Under the pieces are notes generated by a model. That model searched no databases and had not been told where the DNA came from. It saw only the letters and a program-made list of their open reading frames with translations. Source: Eutreptiella sp. 'Long Island Sound 2002' (taxonomy: Eukaryota > Euglenozoa > Euglenophyceae > Eutreptiales > Eutreptiaceae). From it: DNA of 64,000 bases. Made by a program: the position numbers and the translations under genes. The stretch is taken from the NCBI GenBank assembly GCA_964036045.1, contig OZ038378.1:186781128-186845127 (forward strand). The letters are read 5' to 3'. Positions 58,720 through 64,000 of the stretch are shown piece after piece (positions within the stretch are counted from its first letter, which is position 1; each line of letters begins with the position of its first letter).

Positions 58720-59146
58720 GGCAGCGGGGGCGTAGTTGGTCTTGAGGTCCTTGATGTGCACTCGTTCAACTCAACGAACTGGTTGTGGTTGTTGAGGAGG
58801 GTGCTGCAGCACTGGATTGGAAGTGCGGCTGGTGCTGGTCAGCCGGTGGTTGTGGAGGTGGTTGACGCGGCCTTGCTGGTCGGCCGATGGGACTCCGGGT
58901 CGGCCGATGGGGCTGATGCAGGAGTCCTGGTCTGTGCACCTCTTTCACGGTTGCTGCGCGGTCAGGGCGATGCTCTGGACGGCGCTGCGGGCTCCGTGAC
59001 GAACTCGGCGCTGTCGCTGAGTGGCGCTGCGAGCCGCTGCGCTGCGCTGCGAGACGCTGCGCTGCGCTGCGAGCTGCGAGCTGCGCCGCGCTGCTCGGGG
59101 TTGGTGGCCCCGAGTGGCACGCGGGGGCTGGGTAACCCGGCGGCGG
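58720..59146 (-). other. A2 leader with GCAGC-type microrepeats
   Basis: Between primer site and gag ATG. About 59030-59095 is an irregular GCTGCG/GCGAG repeat, the counterpart of 2568-2625 in A1. No gene is seen. Confidence 0.6.
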
Positions 59147-59157
59147 TGAAACGCTTT
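59147..59157 (-). other. A2 primer-binding site, self-priming type
   Basis: On the minus strand AAAGCGTTTCA directly after the LTR. It pairs 11 of 11 with the LTR 11-mer at 59270-59280, as in A1. Confidence 0.72.
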
Positions 59158-62090
59158 TGACGCGTTCCCGTGGGGGGCCGGCCACGGGACGCTGCGGTGA
59201 CACGCACAGGTGAGCAGGCAGGCAAGGCACTACGCTCACAAGGGCATCAATACGCTCGTGTCATGTGACAAAGCGTTTCAGAATCCTTGCCACTCTGCAA
59301 AGAGGGAACGAAAGTATGTACAGCAACACATCAGGATATGTACACATGGGGTTAAGACTGGACTGGGGTAAGGGCATCAAGGGACAATAGACACTCAGTC
59401 CCAACTCATATCCCAATCCCAGGTCCGACCCTCTCAGTGGCTGGTAGGGGCGGGGGCTCAAACACAACCCATGCCCTGCTCAGTCCGGACCCTGATACCC
59501 TGCCAATGGGAGAGGTGTCCCGCCCAGCCACAGGCGAGTGCCTGGGAACCAAGGAGCTCCAAGGCCAACCGACAGTGGCCTCCCATGCTCCCTTATCGGC
59601 AGGTCCTCCTCTCTGAGCCAGAGATATGGCCCCGCCATTCTCACCCAGGAGTTGGTAGCTGAAAATGGGCTGTTTCAGCCCAAACTGGAATTAACTCAAA
59701 AATCCCCAAAATTGACCCCTTGTCCGGACCCGCCAGAGGTAGGGACGAGGCAACTGACCCTATGCCCTTCGAGTACAAACTCCCTGGAGCCCTCACCCAA
59801 CCTGGTTCCCTCTGAGGTCCCGGCATCAGGGCAACACGGATGAGTCAAGTGGGGTCATGATGCCAAAATCACCAAAATTGGCGTCATTCCCACGCGTGGC
59901 TCGCCCGGCCAAGGTAAGGCCAATGGCTCAAAGGGTAGGAGGCAAGACCTACGACCCTAATCTGAGTGCACAACTTAGATTTAGGTCCGGGCTCCCTATG
60001 GGCTTAGAGAAATGGGGCCGCCAATTGACCACGCGGAAGGGGGAAGTTGGGGTCCCAAAATTGGGTCATTTTGGCTGCTTGAAATGAGCCAAAATCCGGT
60101 GTGCTCCCAATAGTATATCTCCACGCCGGCTTGGAGATCAGATCCGCCATTCCATACGCGATCCAGCGGGAGTCTAATGAAGACTTTCATGCCCTTGGCT
60201 CTCAAAGATATCCATGCTACTTGGCGTGGTGACGATCCCAATTGGGTCCACAAATGCCAAAATGGCAAAATTGCCCACACTCACTTTGGGCTAGCGCCCT
60301 AACGAAGGTTGCTCCGCTTCGCCCACGTGGTGTGTGAACCATGGGGACCATTACCCATAACACCCATGTCATATATGGTCCATTGGTCCATGCGTCCGGC
60401 GTGCACGAGGGTTAGAACATAGTGCACGGCGGGCAGCAAAAGTGGAAAATTGCTCAAAATGGCCAAAAATGCGCACACTCATGGTTGAGGCAAATGAGGC
60501 ACATGCCCGACTCGGACCGGAGTGTGCCATAGGATTGGTATCAAGTCATATTGGTCCAACATATCTTTTGGGCGTCGCCCAACTCCTCCGATATTGGGAA
60601 TGGCAGGGTGGCCAAGTGAGCCCATGATTTGGGATAGTCCCAAATCGCCAACATGGCGGCCACGGTATGCCAAGCCTAAGAGGAGTTATTCGCCGGGTCC
60701 AAGATATGTTGGGCACCGAAGTATGTACCCTCATATCATACTTAGGTCATGATGTCAATTGAGCGCAACGTTGAGATACACGGTCGCCACTTGACATCAT
60801 GACGGGCCAAAAATGGCAAAATTGGCACAAGCACACACAAAAGTGCCTTGAAAGGTGCATAATTATATTATAATATCTTCGGCTTGGATCGTGCAATCAC
60901 TTAATCCTTCTAAACACAATGACTTGACACCAATGACCTTCGATCCCACATATGTGCTCCACTTGGGGCGCCTTGAAGGGTTACGAGCGCTACTTCCCAA
61001 GTGGGCACATGAAAATATGGAAAATTGCAAAATACACACCTTGCTCCCAACGCATCGCTTCGGGATCACCACACAAGCTTCCCTTCACGAAGGTTAGGCT
61101 TGCAATTGACTGTAGGGAGTATGGAGAAGGGGCTTGCCCAATATGAGGTCCATTGGCGGGTTTGGCTTGGCGCGATAGACCCGCCGAATGGGCACGCAAC
61201 ACAACACAAGGCACATACTCCATATTGCCCAAAAAGGTAGCTCCCACCACGATATGTCATGCCCCTCCAAGGGCATAACTTTGTGTCAATCGCTCATAGG
61301 AACTCAAGGAGAGTTCCTACGCAACACCAACACTTGCGCGCTACACTCGAAAGTTATCTTAACGCACGCAATGTCATGGCCAAAGAGTTATAACGCAAAC
61401 TCTACCCTCTTGACCATGATCCATTACACTAGCGCGCACGTGTGGAGACGCAAGGCATATAATGCTTCCTAAATTACGTCGGGAGTATTGTGAATACATC
61501 CCACGTTTCCTTATCGTAATTCCTCGCAAGCAACACGAGATATGACCTTCACAAGTGGCCTCACGAATCAACTTTGTTTTGCCCATATCTTTAAGACAAA
61601 TGGAGGGCAAGAGAAAAGGAAAGTTGATTCGTGCATAGGGAAGCACGTAGGTCCACTCGAAAGAGGTCAAATCAAGTGCGGGGATGTGGAAGTCGAAAAT
61701 CCGATTTCGACATCCTGAAAAATTCGGATTAAGGTTGCGAGTATTAATTATGAAAATTGCGGATGCATCCATGCAGTTCCTGGCGACTTTGGAGCCTTCG
61801 TCGCGGATAGCGTTAAAATTTCCATTAATTACAGTTAAACTGGCGGTTACGGTAAAGTCGCGATCCAACCGCCAGCAGTCAAAACAGTGAATATCAGAAC
61901 GCAAGCGTAAAAATTGACGGAAACAATATGAACATAAAACCCTGTTGATTCCTGACATTCTGATATGCAAATCTCCGCTGGCGGTGCATCGGTTGCCGAT
62001 GCGGGGCTTTACGGCACGGAACATGGGGTTAGTGGACCGGAGACCGGTTGTATGCCGTAGCCTGGCCATGGGGTTCTGGGTACCGCTTCA
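59158..62090 (-). repeat. A2 5' LTR (2933 bp)
   Basis: Pairs with 44957-47893. It begins at 62090 with TGAAGCGG and ends at 59158. U3 is B-like; R-U5 is A-like. Confidence 0.93.
59270..59280 (-). promoter_or_regulatory. Self-primer 11-mer / predicted transcript start of A2
   Basis: On the minus strand TGAAACGCTTT, the exact complement of the primer site. Transcription is predicted to begin here, giving about 123 nt of R-U5. Confidence 0.65.
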
Positions 62091-62094
62091 GTAG

Positions 62095-62387
62095 CAGCAG
62101 ACCAGGCCTCAGAGCGCACCCTGCGCCGCCGCCGGGCTTTCCTTAGGTCATTGAGTGATAAGTTGCTTGGCAAGGCAAAGACCCGTGCCAAACAAAAGAT
62201 TCGCCGGAATGGGGCTAAACCCTTAGATTGCAAGACGCGTCAACGGGACCCAAAGAATCCGTCGCCATCAACTGTAATGGATGTGCTATTAGCCAAGAGG
62301 TCCAGCTACAACACGTGGATGAGGTTTGTGGCTAGCAATGAGCGAAACAAAAGGAGTAAAGGAGTTTACCTTACCGTTCGCGTGTGA
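62095..62387 (+). pseudogene. Continuation of the host frame split by A2
   Basis: In frame with the ATG at 44938 after removing A2. The product would be very basic (TLRRRRAFLRSLSDK, then KTRAKQKIRR). It ends at TGA 62385-62387. No family is recognised. The frame is also open inside the second copy (to 63737). Confidence 0.4.
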
Positions 62388-62786
62388 CAACATTGAAGGA
62401 TTCCCTCGTTGGCAATGTTGGTGGTGTACTGCTAAACCCCAAAGGAGCAAGTTTGCAGACATGGAAGGCTGTAGGTACTTGGTTGTATGTGTTGGACCGT
62501 GATCGTATGTATCACTCCAATGTCAAACGCAAGTCGGTAAATGTGTTTATCGACAGCAACGATATGCCTCCGTACAGCGCGAAGACGAAGAAAAAAAATG
62601 CACATTGCTAGCTCTCACTGCACCGGAAATTTACCGCCCGCACGAAGTGGATACCATACTGCGTGTAGCACGTTGGTTGGATTACGAAGACTGCAATACA
62701 TTGCGTGATCGCTTGGACGACGTTTCGATGGTTGAGGTCCTCCAGGCTGTTCAAAATGGCACACTTACTGCGGACAAGCGTGATAT
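62384..62786 (+). pseudogene. Unrecognised host coding-like segment in two frames
   Basis: Right after the previous stop, an overlapping frame is open to 62611 (VLDRDRMYHSNVKRKSVNVF, ending after KKKNAHC). A second frame, offset by a run of eight A's near 62592-62599, then continues with APEIYRPHEVDTILRVARWL to the duplication junction at 62786. The composition looks coding. Together these may be one gene with frameshifts or short introns. The first frame is repeated at 63734-63961. Confidence 0.35.
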
Positions 62787-63440
62787 CACGTGTGGAGACG
62801 CAAGGCATATAATGCTTCCTAAATTACGTCGGGAGTATTGTGAATACATCCCACGTTTCCTTATCGTAATTCCTCGCAAGCAACACGAGATATGACCTTC
62901 ACAAGTGGCCTCACGAATCAACTTTGTTTTGCCCATATCTTTAAGACAAATGGAGGGCAAGAGAAAAGGAAAGTTGATTCGTGCATAGGGAAGCACGTAG
63001 GTCCACTCGAAAGAGGTCAAATCAAGTGCGGGGATGTGGAAGTCGAAAATCCGATTTCGACATCCTGAAAAATTCGGATTAAGGTTGCGAGTATTAATTA
63101 TGAAAATTGCGGATGCATCCATGCAGTTCCTGGCGACTTTGGAGCCTTCGTCGCGGATAGCGTTAAAATTTCCATTAATTACAGTTAAACTGGCGGTTAC
63201 GGTAAAGTCGCGATCCAACCGCCAGCAGTCAAAACAGTGAATATCAGAACGCAAGCGTAAAAATTGACGGAAACAATATGAAAATAAAACCCTGTTGATT
63301 CCTGACATTCTGATATGCAAATCTCCGCTGGCGGTGCATCGGTTGCCGATGCGGGGCTTTACGGCACGGAACATGGGGTTAGTGGACCGGAGACCGGTTG
63401 TATGCCGTAGCCTGGCCATGGGGTTCTGGGTACCGCTTCA
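62787..63440 (-). repeat. Second copy of the A2 LTR start (duplication)
   Basis: Copies 61437-62090 at offset 1350 and ends, like the first, in TGAAGCGG followed by GTAGCAGCAG. It is not an independent solo LTR. Confidence 0.9.
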
Positions 63441-64000
63441 GTAGCAGCAGACCAGGCCTCAGAGCGCACCCTGCGCCGCCGCCGGGCTTTCCTTAGGTCA
63501 TTGAGTGATAAGTTGCTTGGCAAGGCAAAGACCCGTGCCAAACAAAAGATTCGCCGGAATGGGGCTAAACCCTTAGATTGCAAGACGCGTCAACGGGACC
63601 CAAAGAATCCGTCGCCATCAACTGTAATGGATGTGCTATTAGCCAAGAGGTCGAGCTACAACACGTGGATGAGGTTTGTGGCTAGCAATGAGCGAAACAA
63701 AAGGAGTAAAGGAGTTTACCTTACCGTTCGCGTGTGACAACATTGAAGGATTCCCTCGTTGGCAATGTTGGTGGTGTACTGCTAAACCCCAAAGGAGCAA
63801 GTTTGCAGACATGGAAGGCTGTAGGTACTTGGTTGTATGTGTTGGACCGTGATCGTATGTATCACTCCAATGTCAAACGCAAGTCGGTAAATGTGTTTAT
63901 CGACAGCAACGATATGCCTCCGTACAGCGCGAAGACGAAGAAAAAAAATGCACATTGCTAGCTCTCACTGCACCGGAAATTTACCGCCCGCACGAAGTGG
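63441..64000 (+). repeat. Second copy of the host segment
   Basis: Copies 62091-62650, with the same basic open frame (63501-63737) and the following frame (63734-63961). Confidence 0.9.

Larger units (their letters stand above)
44957..62090 (-). mobile_element. Retrotransposon A2 (complete Ty3/gypsy chromovirus, gag and pol intact)
   Basis: 17.1 kb with two full LTRs, a GTAG target duplication, a self-priming site, an uninterrupted gag and an uninterrupted pol in one frame joined by a TAG, a long 3' untranslated region and a polypurine tract. Every catalytic motif expected is present. It is the only element in the window that could be autonomous, although its two LTRs differ at scattered sites, so it is not brand-new. 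Confidence 0.95.
61437..64000. repeat. 1350-bp tandem duplication, second copy cut by window end
   Basis: Copy 1 is 61437-62786. Copy 2 starts at 62787 (offset 1350, both starting CACGTGTGGAGACG) and runs to 64000. The unit joins the last ~654 bp of the A2 5' LTR to ~696 bp of host DNA, so the duplication is later than the A2 insertion. I saw two differences (near 61933/63283 and 62313/63663), so the copies are almost identical. Confidence 0.92.

Noticed and set aside
62787-63440. Independent LTR fragment
   Set aside because: Exact 1350-bp offset from 61437-62090 and identical host flank show it is a tandem duplicate.

Overview
This window is eukaryotic repeat DNA. It has no operons, rRNA or tRNA genes. 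Almost all of it is Ty3/gypsy LTR retrotransposons of the chromovirus type, with a chromodomain at the end of integrase. The host cannot be named from the sequence. GC-rich coding regions, chromoviruses, a Kozak-like ATG and an initiator-Met-type primer site fit a large-genome eukaryote, perhaps an alga, but that is inference.

Two related families, called A and B here, each have two copies. A1 (+, 1486-42073) is decayed. B1 (+, 13242-25384 and 38645-38877) sits in the 3' untranslated region of A1 and is flanked by a 4-bp ATAT duplication. B2 (-, 25385-38644) sits in the 3' LTR of B1. A third kind of element, C (1-1485, apparently -), is inserted in the 5' LTR of A1 and runs off the left edge. 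A2 (-, 44957-62090) is a separate insertion with a GTAG duplication; its gag and pol are both intact. The layout is therefore C into A1, B2 into B1 into A1, then about 2.9 kb of host DNA with tandem repeats (42074-44956), then A2, then host DNA caught in a 1350-bp tandem duplication (61437-64000).

Each element reads LTR, primer site, Gag, protease, reverse transcriptase, RNase H, integrase, chromodomain, polypurine tract, LTR. In both families gag and pol are in one frame, separated by a single TAG that is followed after one base by the same octamer, GGAGCCCC. This suggests Gag-Pol is made by stop-codon readthrough. The families prime reverse transcription differently. B has a 12-nt match to the 3' end of animal-type initiator tRNA-Met. 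A has no tRNA-like site; the 11 nt after its LTR are perfectly complementary to an 11-mer inside the LTR, as in self-priming Tf1/sushi elements. The U3 part of the A2 LTR is homologous to the B LTR and not visibly to the A1 LTR, so promoter modules appear to have moved between families.

A2 is the only copy that could still be autonomous. It also splits what looks like a host reading frame: an ATG in good Kozak context at 44938 continues in frame at 62095 once A2 and one target-site copy are removed.
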